DNA of 64,000 nt from the NCBI GenBank assembly GCA_012798755.1, contig JAAZMP010000026.1, positions 1 through 64,000 of the forward strand, given 5' to 3'. A program made the position numbers and the translations under genes. Position 1 is the first letter of the stretch; the number at the start of each line of letters is the position of its first letter. Source of the DNA: Bacillota bacterium (GTDB taxonomy: Bacteria; Bacillota; Dethiobacteria; DTU022; UBA8154). Below, piece by piece: positions 54,029-62,003 of the stretch. Under the pieces are notes generated by a model. It worked only from the letters and a program-made list of their open reading frames with translations. It ran no database searches and was not told where the DNA came from.

Positions 54029-55780
54029 GTGAGTAGTCAAATCAAATCTTTAATAACGGCAGCAGCCGGCAGAAAAAAGGCTGAATTAGTTTTTAAAAAC
54101 ATTAATATCGTCAATGTTTTTACAGGGGAAATATTAAAAGCTGATGTGGCACTTCACAACGGGTATATTGCAGGTATAGGATCCTATGAGGGCATAAAAG
54201 AGCTTTATATGGAAGGCAAATACCTTTGTCCGGGCTTTATCGATGCCCATATACACCTCGAATCAGCCCTGGTAACACCCGGGGAGTTTGCCAGGGGCAT
54301 CGTCGCCCGGGGCACTACGGGAGTAATCGCTGATCCCCATGAAATTGCCAATGTTAAGGGACTAGCAGGAATAGAATATATGCTGGCGGCAACCTTGGAT
54401 TTACCCCTGGACGTATATTTGATGTTGCCCTCCTGTGTACCGGCTACCCCTTTTGAAAACTCCGGCAGCATCCTCGAAGCCAAGGATCTGGCGAAATTGA
54501 TAGATCATCGCAGGGTCCTGGGCCTGGGTGAACTGATGGACTTCGAAAGCGTTGTTGCCGCCAAGGATTCTATTATTGCCAAAATAGCCCTGTGTCAAAC
54601 CGCCGGAAAACTAATTGACGGACACGCTCCAGGCCTAAGCGGGAAAAAGCTTAACGCTTACCTGGCTTCAGGCGTGCGCACAGATCATGAATGCGTGACC
54701 CCCGAAGAAGCCATAGAAAAATTGCGGCTGGGTATGTATATACTTCTTAGGGAAGGCTCGGCAGCTAAAAACCTGGTTGACCTGTTGCCTGCCATGAATG
54801 ATATAAGCAGAAACAGGTGTATGTTTTGTACAGATGATCGTCATCCGGAAGATATTTTAAAGGAAGGACATATTGATAATAACATCCGTTTGGCAATCAA
54901 AAACGGGCTGGATCCCGTTGTAGCCATCCAAATGGCAACTATCAATGTGGCCAATTGCTACAAGCTGGAGCACGTAGGAGGAATTGCCCCGGGTTATATT
55001 GCAGACGTGCTGGTGCTGGATGATCTGGAAAATGTGGAAATAGCCCAGGTTTATAAAAGGGGCAGGCTTGTAGCGGAAAAAGGCAAGGCATTGTTTGAAA
55101 CAGCTCTTCCGGACGACAGTGCTATGCGCCAATCCCTGAACTTTAAAAAACTCTCCAAGAAGAGCTTTACCCTAAACATTGATGACAACCCGGTAAGGAT
55201 AATGGGTTTGGTTCCCCATTCTTTTCTTACAAAAACCATTATCGAAAGGGTATATACTCGCGACGGCAAATATTATACACAAGAGGGGAAAGCACTTTTA
55301 AAGATCGCCGTCATCGAAAGGCATAAGGCCACGGGAAATATAGGGTTGGGACTGGTTGCCGGGTTGGGCCTGAAAGATGGGGCTGTTGCTTCCTCAGTAG
55401 CCCATGATTCCCACAATATCATCGTCGTTGGCGATAATGACAAATATATGCATATCGCTGTAGAAAAACTGCAGGCCATTGAAGGCGGTGTTGTACTTGT
55501 TTCCCAAGGAGCAGTTGTAAACTTCGTCAGCCTGCCTATAGCAGGTCTGATGAGCGATCGGCCTTTGGATGAAGTAAAAGAAAGACTGGGCGATTTGATT
55601 GCCGCAGCCCATAAAATGGGGGTCCCCAACCATTTCGATCCCTTTATGACTTTATCTTTTCTGGCTTTGCCGGTTATACCGGAGCTAAAAATAACAGATC
55701 TGGGCCTCTTTGATGTAAATGAATTCAAACATGTAGATATTATTGACTATCCCCAAGATAGCTATTTCCCAAACAAATAA
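54029..55780 (+). CDS. ade: Adenine deaminase
   Basis: 583 residues of the amidohydrolase superfamily. The metal-binding GFIDAHIHLES, a TTGVIADPHEIANV block, HAPGLSGK and the C-terminal PHSFLTKTIIERVYTRDGKYY are typical of bacterial Ade. It converts adenine to hypoxanthine. GTG start with AAGGAGG. A TTGACA-like element about 45 bases upstream (53982) and two TTCGAA palindromes at 53907-53922 lie in the upstream region. Confidence 0.95.
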   Translation: MSSQIKSLITAAAGRKKAELVFKNINIVNVFTGEILKADVALHNGYIAGIGSYEGIKELYMEGKYLCPGFIDAHIHLESALVTPGEFARGIVARGTTGVIADPHEIANVKGLAGIEYMLAATLDLPLDVYLMLPSCVPATPFENSGSILEAKDLAKLIDHRRVLGLGELMDFESVVAAKDSIIAKIALCQTAGKLIDGHAPGLSGKKLNAYLASGVRTDHECVTPEEAIEKLRLGMYILLREGSAAKNLVDLLPAMNDISRNRCMFCTDDRHPEDILKEGHIDNNIRLAIKNGLDPVVAIQMATINVANCYKLEHVGGIAPGYIADVLVLDDLENVEIAQVYKRGRLVAEKGKALFETALPDDSAMRQSLNFKKLSKKSFTLNIDDNPVRIMGLVPHSFLTKTIIERVYTRDGKYYTQEGKALLKIAVIERHKATGNIGLGLVAGLGLKDGAVASSVAHDSHNIIVVGDNDKYMHIAVEKLQAIEGGVVLVSQGAVVNFVSLPIAGLMSDRPLDEVKERLGDLIAAAHKMGVPNHFDPFMTLSFLALPVIPELKITDLGLFDVNEFKHVDIIDYPQDSYFPNK

Positions 55781-55789
55781 TAAGCGTGA

Positions 55790-56104
55790 TTATCCTTCAT
55801 CAAGCAGTATCCTAGCATAATCTCTTCTCCCATAAAAAATACGGTAAATGCTGACATAAACATCATCCACTTTGTAGAAACCAATATATTTGCCGCTGAC
55901 AAGATACCTGAAATCAGTAATCATATCAATTCTTGAAGATAATTCCACACCTATCAGTGGGAAATCTTTAAGCTTTTCATAGCTTTCAACAATCTGCGAT
56001 ATTATTTTTTCAGCGGCAGTTGGGTTACCCAGCTCTTCACTAATATATTTTTTAATCTCAAGTAAATCTTTTCTGGCTATAGGGTTTATTCTTAATTTAC
56101 GCAC
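55790..56104 (-). CDS. ParE/RelE-type toxin
   Basis: 104 residues with the ParE/RelE fold pattern: KLRINPIARKDLLEIKKYIS at the start, then a two-helix part, FPLIGVELS, FRYLVSGKYIGFYKVDD, and YGRRDYARIL at the end. Toxins of this group cut mRNA or block gyrase. GTG 56104 is four bases after the stop of an antitoxin-like reading frame. It is thus a toxin whose antitoxin seems incomplete. Confidence 0.88.
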   Translation of the reverse strand: MRKLRINPIARKDLLEIKKYISEELGNPTAAEKIISQIVESYEKLKDFPLIGVELSSRIDMITDFRYLVSGKYIGFYKVDDVYVSIYRIFYGRRDYARILLDEG

Positions 56105-56107
56105 AAA

Positions 56108-56206
56108 CTACAACCCTAAATCTTGACGAACTATGTCTTCAGACAGCCACTCATCGCCAGTAGCTATAGCTTTTTCTGCTTCCATCAGTTTGAAAAAATT
56201 GAAAAG
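56108..56206 (-). pseudogene. 3' remnant of the cognate antitoxin gene
   Basis: The reading frame to the stop at 56108 ends MEAEKAIATGDEWLSEDIVR then QDLGL, typical of the C-terminal toxin-binding tail of antitoxins (EAEKxIAxGxxW...). The frame continues five or six residues upstream (FNFFKL) and then meets the IS66-type end at 56207. The N-terminal DNA-binding part is absent. Confidence 0.7.
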
Positions 56207-56290
56207 GTAAGCCAACTTATTCAACCCAAAATGAGGTGATTGTATGGAAACACAAAAAGTTACAGACCGGTACCGACTGTCACAATGGGC
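56207..56290 (+). mobile_element. Left end of an IS66-family element (remnant)
   Basis: The segment begins GTAAGC, the usual end of IS66 elements. Thirty-seven bases later, after GAGGTGATTGT, an ATG starts METQKVTDRYRLSQWA. This matches the opening of IS66 TnpA (xxTERYRLTQW). The frame soon hits the tRNA terminator, so only the left end remains. Confidence 0.65.
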
Positions 56291-56338
56291 AAAAAAAACC
56301 ACCTACCGATAAAAATCTCTTTATCAATAGATGGTAGT
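56291..56338 (-). terminator. Terminator of the tRNA-Ala gene
   Basis: The minus strand reads CTACCATCTATTGATAAAGA and ATCGGTAGG, with the long stem closed by ACCATCTA/TAGGTGGT, followed by eight T. It lies six bases past the tRNA. Confidence 0.8.
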
Positions 56339-56343
56339 TTCTT

Positions 56344-56418
56344 TGGTGGAGCTGGTGGGAATTGAACCCACGGCCTCTTCCATGCCAAGGAAGCGCGCTC
56401 CCCCTGCGCCACAGCCCC
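56344..56418 (-). tRNA. tRNA-Ala (GGC)
   Basis: Cloverleaf with acceptor GGGGCTG/CAGCTCC (one G-T pair), a GGTTCAATTCC T arm, anticodon loop TTGGCAT (anticodon GGC) and encoded CCA (56344-56346). Confidence 0.95.
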
Positions 56419-56446
56419 ACGTTTGTCTTCTGTTTCGACCATTTAC

Positions 56447-56475
56447 ATTATAGCTGCTCTACTGCCCCCTGTCAA
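56447..56475 (-). promoter_or_regulatory. Consensus promoter of tRNA-Ala
   Basis: On the minus strand TTGACA (56470-56475), 17 bases, TATAAT (56447-56452): a perfect SigA promoter, about 30 bases ahead of the tRNA 5' end. Confidence 0.9.
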
Positions 56476-56501
56476 CACCAACGGCTACAAAAAACTACAA
56501 G

Positions 56502-56539
56502 AAAAGAGGAACCCAGCCTTTATGCAGATTCCTCTTTTC
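56502..56539 (-). terminator. Hairpin between the ferredoxin and tRNA-Ala genes
   Basis: AAAAGAGGAA pairs with TTCCTCTTTT across an 18-base loop. The T run lies mostly in the stem, so it is a plausible terminator for the ferredoxin transcript. Confidence 0.55.
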
Positions 56540-56560
56540 ATGCAGTTCCCTTATGAATTA

Positions 56561-56640
56561 GCGAACAAGCGGGGAGGGATCTGGGCATTTTAAAGCCCGT
56601 CGCCGAGCACGCCGCCGTTCAAAAAATCGTCGGCACTTCA
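56561..56640. other. GC-rich block between AT-rich flanks
   Basis: An 80-bp stretch with runs such as CGTCGCCGAGCACGCCGCCG stands out from its AT-rich surroundings. A GGGC/GCCC hairpin around ATTTTAAA is inside. On the minus strand a 28-codon frame starts MMKCRRFFERRRARRRA, without a strong ribosome binding site. It may be a structured RNA or a dispersed repeat; nothing else recognised in it. Confidence 0.4.
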
Positions 56641-56678
56641 TCATAAATTAGCAAATAGGTTGAATCTACGTGCCGATA

Positions 56679-56855
56679 TTAATCGTCCTCAAGTTCAATG
56701 GCTTCCTCGGGGCACTCGTCAACACAGGAACCACAATCTGTACATTCTTCTGGATCAACAACTGCTACATCATTTACGGTAATAGCTTCTGTAGGACAAA
56801 CATCGGCACAACTACCACAACCGGTGCACAGTTCAGCATCAACAACAGCTGGCAT
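56679..56855 (-). CDS. 2[4Fe-4S] ferredoxin
   Basis: 58 residues with two cluster motifs, CTGCGSCADVCP (10-21) and CTDCGSCVDECP (39-49 region), the bacterial CxxCxxCxxxCP pattern. It carries electrons at low potential in the cytoplasm; the 1448-residue activase, the anaerobic reductase system or other oxidoreductases could use it. ATG 56855 has GGGAGG eight bases before it. Its short length makes it easy to miss. Confidence 0.95.
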   Translation of the reverse strand: MPAVVDAELCTGCGSCADVCPTEAITVNDVAVVDPEECTDCGSCVDECPEEAIELEDD

Positions 56856-56911
56856 AATCTTCCCCTCCCAAGTAATGTGATTTTAATAACCTATAATTCA
56901 AACCAACTTAT

Positions 56912-56940
56912 ATTAAAGCACATTTGTTTTTAATCGTCAA
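56912..56940 (-). promoter_or_regulatory. Promoter of the ferredoxin gene
   Basis: TTGACG (56935-56940), 17 bases, TTTAAT (56912-56917) on the minus strand, 57 bases before the ferredoxin start. Confidence 0.55.
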
Positions 56941-57056
56941 ATACTTTTTTAAAAAAGCGCTATCCGCGTTACACACTTTTTTAAAATAAAATAGTGAATA
57001 ACTTTTTTCAAGGCATTATCTTTGGCAGCTTTTTTCACCAAAAAAATAGTCCCCAT

Positions 57057-60029
57057 CTAGACCACTATTTCTTCCTCTATAAATTCATTAAAACTATCTA
57101 TATCTTTAAAGACTACCGCGTTACCTAATGCCTCAAAGTGCTTTTTCCCGCATTTAATTTTAGCACTTTCTGAAGGTCTTAAAATGTCAAACATGGTATC
57201 TGCCTTAGTTTCCAGCACAAAGTAGAGCTTATCCTTGCCGTCTACTTCAATTAAAACCACCCAGTCAGGGTTATAAGTACCCAATGGAGTTGCAATAGTA
57301 AACCACCCCGGCAACTTTGCATATAGCTTGACGCTGTTATTGTTTTCAAAGCTGGTAGCAAAGCTTTCTTCGTTAGCACTGTCGTAGACAACATATTCAT
57401 AGACTGACTTTTTACTTTCTATCATATTTTTAGATAGATAACCTGTCAGTTCTTTAGTTTCAAATAGTTCTTGGGCATAATATTCATCGTTACCTATCTT
57501 GGTATATTTAATGCCATCAACAATCATATATCTCATTTTAGCAGAAATAATTTGCACCACTTGTTCCATATACCTTTGAGGATTTTTCTTAAACAGGTGA
57601 ACGGTTTTACTTCTTAAAAGTATTTCAACAATAGTTTTTCTTGTTAAATTGGTTTCGTTCTGCAAATAGGCAATAATATCTGGTATATTTTCCCGTAAAT
57701 TGCTCAATCCTACTGCATATCTTTCTGATTCCTCCGCGGAGATACCACCGGCACTTATATCAAGACCGGCTTTTGTATAGATAAGCTTAGCGGAGCTTAC
57801 ATACAGGCTGTTCTGCATTTCTTTGCAGCACTCATCAACCAGCCTTTCACTATCAAAGTCAACGGAATATGTGGTCTTGTATTTTATCCTGTCCCAGAGT
57901 TCTTTGAACTCAGGGTCCAGATAAACCTGTTTATTAAGCTTAATGGTCTTTTTATCGCTGTTATTCTTGATATTAAGACCGCTACATATTTTTCTGGCTA
58001 GGGCTGTAATTTCTGCCTTTACAGGTTCAAATTCTTTTGGCACATCAAGCTTATTATTTTTTACAGCAATTTTGAGCTTGTCTTGCACCTTACCATCCTC
58101 GTCGATATATCCATTATCTAAAAACCCCTTGAATATTGTTTCGGAGGCTTCCTGCCCCAAATATTTTATGCTTCCGTCTTCTTGTTTTACGGGAATATTG
58201 GCAAACAAATGGGTTTCAACAACACCGAACCTTATGCCGCTTTCTGTTTCATATTCCTTTTGCAAGGCATCGGCAAAGTCTTCGTAACTCTCATTAGCCA
58301 TAACAGTCAACGTATTAATGGAAAATCCATGCTGCCGTTCACCGTCTTGGTTTACGCTTAGGCGTAGGCCCCGGCCTATTTCTTGACGCTTCTTAACTTC
58401 GCTTCGTGTCTCATTCAAGGTGCATATCTGAAAGACATTAGGGCTATCCCACCCTTCACGAAGGGCTGAGTGGGAAAATATAAACCTGAGCCGGGTATCA
58501 AAGGATAGCAATTTTTCCTTGTCCCTCATGATTAAATTATAGGTATCGTCATCAGCCATTGAGAAACCCCTCGTATCCTTTAAAACACCTCTCCTGTCTG
58601 CCGAAAAATAGCCATTATGGACGCCTTCGGCGGCTGTACCTAAATCAATATCCTTAGTCAGCGTATTATATTTGGGCTGTCTTATAAGGTCACTATAATG
58701 TTTTTCAAAGAGCTGGGCATAAACACCCTTTTGGGGGTTCCCATCCTCATCATAGTAACGGTAATTTGCCACACGATCTATAAAAAACAAACTTAAAACC
58801 TTAATGCCCTGTCTATTTAATACAAGCTCTTTATCCAAATGCTCCTCTATTGTTTCTCTGATCTGTTGCTCTTTTATGACCAGATCATCCACATCTCCTA
58901 CAGGTTTACCTATACGCAGAATATCTGGTTTACTTGTAAAAGCTACATACTCATTTCCTTCTTCACAATAAATCTCGCTGATGATATATCCTTCATAAAT
59001 ATCACGGCCTTTGGATTTGTCATAAAGGTCATCTCCACGCCTAACTGTTACAGTGGACCGTTTTACTACACCCCTTCTATTTTTAACATCCATCTCTAAC
59101 CTTGCCGTGATAGGGGACTTCTTGTTATTTACAGATAGAAGCTTCATATAGGCCTTGTTGTGATAATCTTTAGTGGCAAATCCTGCAACCTCTATTTGCT
59201 TTACTAGCTCCAAATTATAGCTATCTACAGCATCTAACTTATAGACTAGGTTATGCTTTTCCACATGGGTAGCAGAGTAGCGTAAGGTGCACAAGGGGTT
59301 AAGGGACTTAATGGCCTCCTTAGATTTCGGCGTTGTATCTACCGATTGTGGTTCGTCTATAATAACAAAGGGTCTGGTTTCCTGTATAAGCTCAATGGGT
59401 TTCATACCGTTTAACCTATCATTTGTTCTATGAATAATGTTAGCCTTGGTTTCTTTGCTAGGGTCAGTAAAACTCCGTCTAAAGGCGTCTATATTGATAA
59501 CCATAATCTCAATATTATTGCTTACTGCAAAGCTTCTGACCTGTTCAGGGCTACTGCTGTCATAAATAAAATAGTTATAAACTGTGTTACCAAATAATTC
59601 TTGAAAATGCTCCTTTGTAATCTGTAAGGACTTGTAAACCCCTTCTTTGATAGCAATGCTAGGGACAACGATTATAAACTTGGAAAAACCATAATTTTTA
59701 TGTAGTTCTAAAATTGTCCTGATATACACATAGGTCTTGCCTGTACCTGTTTCCATTTCTACATCAAAGTCATAAGTGCCAGCTTTCAAAGTCTTTGTTT
59801 GTGGTAAGCTATTTCTAAGCTGGATTTCTTGCAGGTTTTTAAGTATTTCTTCTTCATCTAGCTCCAACCTGTTGCCAATACCATTTCTAGTGTCAATCAA
59901 ACCAATTTGTCCATTGTAGGCTGATACGGTGAAGTTAGTCTGCATGGGTGTTTGCCCCCGGAATAAATCCACTATGGAGGCTATGGCTTGGTGTTGGTAT
60001 TGTAAGTTTTTATCAAATTGTAGTTTCAT
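57057..60029 (-). CDS. Type III restriction enzyme, Res (helicase-nuclease) subunit
   Basis: About 990 residues. The superfamily 2 helicase starts with EMETGTGKTYVYIR (Walker A) and FVIIDEPQSVD (DExx), and continues FIFSHSALREGWDSPN and EIGRGLRLSVNQ (motifs V and VI). The C-terminal nuclease carries PDWVVLIEV and YFVLETKAD (PD-ExK pattern). It translocates on or moves along DNA and cuts it, with the Mod subunit that gives specificity. I chose ATG 60029 with GGGGG ten bases before; an ATG nine bases upstream sits on the ribosome binding site. Mod lies directly upstream. Confidence 0.92.
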   Translation of the reverse strand: MKLQFDKNLQYQHQAIASIVDLFRGQTPMQTNFTVSAYNGQIGLIDTRNGIGNRLELDEEEILKNLQEIQLRNSLPQTKTLKAGTYDFDVEMETGTGKTYVYIRTILELHKNYGFSKFIIVVPSIAIKEGVYKSLQITKEHFQELFGNTVYNYFIYDSSSPEQVRSFAVSNNIEIMVINIDAFRRSFTDPSKETKANIIHRTNDRLNGMKPIELIQETRPFVIIDEPQSVDTTPKSKEAIKSLNPLCTLRYSATHVEKHNLVYKLDAVDSYNLELVKQIEVAGFATKDYHNKAYMKLLSVNNKKSPITARLEMDVKNRRGVVKRSTVTVRRGDDLYDKSKGRDIYEGYIISEIYCEEGNEYVAFTSKPDILRIGKPVGDVDDLVIKEQQIRETIEEHLDKELVLNRQGIKVLSLFFIDRVANYRYYDEDGNPQKGVYAQLFEKHYSDLIRQPKYNTLTKDIDLGTAAEGVHNGYFSADRRGVLKDTRGFSMADDDTYNLIMRDKEKLLSFDTRLRFIFSHSALREGWDSPNVFQICTLNETRSEVKKRQEIGRGLRLSVNQDGERQHGFSINTLTVMANESYEDFADALQKEYETESGIRFGVVETHLFANIPVKQEDGSIKYLGQEASETIFKGFLDNGYIDEDGKVQDKLKIAVKNNKLDVPKEFEPVKAEITALARKICSGLNIKNNSDKKTIKLNKQVYLDPEFKELWDRIKYKTTYSVDFDSERLVDECCKEMQNSLYVSSAKLIYTKAGLDISAGGISAEESERYAVGLSNLRENIPDIIAYLQNETNLTRKTIVEILLRSKTVHLFKKNPQRYMEQVVQIISAKMRYMIVDGIKYTKIGNDEYYAQELFETKELTGYLSKNMIESKKSVYEYVVYDSANEESFATSFENNNSVKLYAKLPGWFTIATPLGTYNPDWVVLIEVDGKDKLYFVLETKADTMFDILRPSESAKIKCGKKHFEALGNAVVFKDIDSFNEFIEEEIVV

Positions 60030-60044
60030 TTCGGCCATACCCCC

Positions 60045-61649
60045 TTATAAAGTTATAAATTCTTCTATGCCAGCGGACTTAAGTATTTCTTTTACATTAG
60101 TCTTATTGCTATCTGTTTTAAATCCGTTATCCTTGAAAACTACCCTAGTGTTTTCTTCAGGTTTCAATTCCTTTACCTTTTCTATAATACCCTTGGCAAC
60201 TTCTGTGGTAATCTCATTATCGAGGCAAATCATAAGCATACCAAAGCCGATGGAATATACTTTCTTCTGGGCTATTGTATATTCATTCACCGAGTATGTT
60301 AGGTCCAGGCCGTATTTAAGTATTATTTCATAGACCACATCAAGTTCTGTTCTGCCTTCCGCGTAATTATCCACATAATCCAATAAAGATTGCTCTAAAT
60401 TATCATAGTCCGGCTGCCATTTACGGATATTGGAGGTATCGAGCTTTAAGACCTTAAAGCCAATATCAAGGTTTTGTGCTTCTAAGCCCTTTTCTTTCTT
60501 GATTTTTTCCCCGGCACGGCGAATACGTTCTTTGCCTATCTCAGAAATATTCATATAGCCAGCTCTGTAGGCTTCAGATTTTTCATCTGTGGGTTCTGGG
60601 AGCTGAACCATAATAAATTTACGATTGCCACCGTCTTCGGCATTAAGCTGCATTACGGCGTGGGCAGTGGTGGAGGAGCCGGAAAAGAAGTCAAGGGTAA
60701 TAAACACCTTGTTGTCGATAAGTTTTAGTAATTGCCCAATAAGCACAGGGGGTTTCGTATATTCAAAAATATTATTGCCCATAAGTTTATCAAATACTTT
60801 TTTTGCGTTGTCGTTGGAGTATTTATTCTCAGTAAACTCCAGTGTAGACAACGGTTTTGTGCGATCAATATCAACAACCGCATATTTCCCACTAATATCC
60901 TTTATTTTTACTTTTTGATATGTTTTTGTATATATTCGGGGTCTTATGCCACCACGGCGCACTTCAATAAATCCATTATCATACCCAAACATAAAAAGTT
61001 CTTTGCTCCATCGCCACGCCCAGTCTGCTCTGCTATGTAGACCATTTTGCCGATTGTTATATAGGTCAATGTCACCACCAGGATAAAAAATTTCCCCGTC
61101 AAGTTCAATAGGGTAATCTAGTGATCGGGAATACCCCAGCGAATTATAGTCAAGAGTTTGATTCAATTTGTAATATCCACGTTCCTCGAGAAATTCATCC
61201 TGATTATTGTATCCACTATCATCGTGTGGAACCCCAGCCAAATCTACCAATGTTGCATTTCTTGAATATAAAAGGATATAGTCATGGTTTTTTGCTGTAA
61301 CATCTGAGGATTTTCCACCCCTCTTTGTAACCCTTGAAAATTCTACTAAATAGTTACTTTCACCAAACACCTCATCACAAATTTTTTTAAGATTATGTAC
61401 TTCATTATCATCAATGCTGATAAAAATGACACCATCATCAGCAAGTAAATTCCTTGCAAGCCTAAGCCTAGGATACATCATATTAAGCCAATCAGTATGA
61501 TAACGGCCACTGGTTTCTGCATTTGTGCTTATTGCCTTGCCATTGCCATCCACTTGTCCTGTGATTTTCTTATAATTCTCTAAACTATCATGAAAGTCAT
61601 CCTTGTAAATGAAGTCTTTCCCTGTGTTGTAGGGTGGGTCTATGTTCAT
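60045..61649 (-). pseudogene. Type III DNA methyltransferase Mod, 5'-truncated
   Basis: 534 residues. It starts almost directly at motif IV, MNIDPPYNTGKDF, and keeps FxGxG-type motif I DFFSGSSTTAHAVMQL and the specificity region. Mod proteins normally have around 100 or more residues before DPPY, and these are missing. Upstream the frame stays open for some 30 codons (FLFCIKIC precedes the ATG), but that sequence folds as a terminator and has no Mod similarity. Without its N-terminus the methyltransferase may be inactive, which would also silence the Res gene, or a shortened form may be made. No good ribosome binding site precedes the ATG. Confidence 0.75.
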
Positions 61650-61659
61650 GCAGATTTTG

Positions 61660-61689
61660 ATACAAAATAAAAAGCCCTCTCCTGGGCTT
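61660..61689 (-). terminator. Rho-independent terminator fused to the Mod 5' end
   Basis: AAGCCC, loop AGGAGA, GGGCTT and TTTATTTTG read in order on the minus strand. It lies 11 bases upstream of the Mod ATG. A terminator this close suggests that the sequence came from another gene and was joined to mod by a deletion or insertion. Confidence 0.75.
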
Positions 61690-61874
61690 AACCTCGGAAA
61701 AGGCTTGAAATCAGTGCATTTATAGAAATCTTCGGACTTGCTAAACTCATTAGATCGCTAACATATTGAGTTTTTCGATTAGCGCGTTGGTGATTAAATC
61801 TAACTTGAATACCCTTACATTTATTCAGAAGCAATAATTAAAAAGTATATCTAAAATTAAAAGGTTCAGTGTAA

Positions 61875-61986
61875 ATATGTTTCCTCTAACACCATGGCTC
61901 GAGAGGACAGCATTGATGTCTTTCGAACCGTCTGTTTGCGGAAACATATCCACATCTTTTTTCATTCGAGGTATGGGGAAACATAT
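61875..61986. repeat. Three copies of a GGAAACATAT 10-mer, two inverted
   Basis: ATATGTTTCC (61875-61884) is an exact inverted copy of GGAAACATAT at 61940-61949, and a third direct copy is at 61977-61986. The 65-bp first pair could be a small mobile-element end or an operator set for the BlaI-type regulator. The rest of 61690-62003 has no gene I can recognise. Confidence 0.6.
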
Positions 61987-62003
61987 CAATAGATTTTTAC
62001 TTT

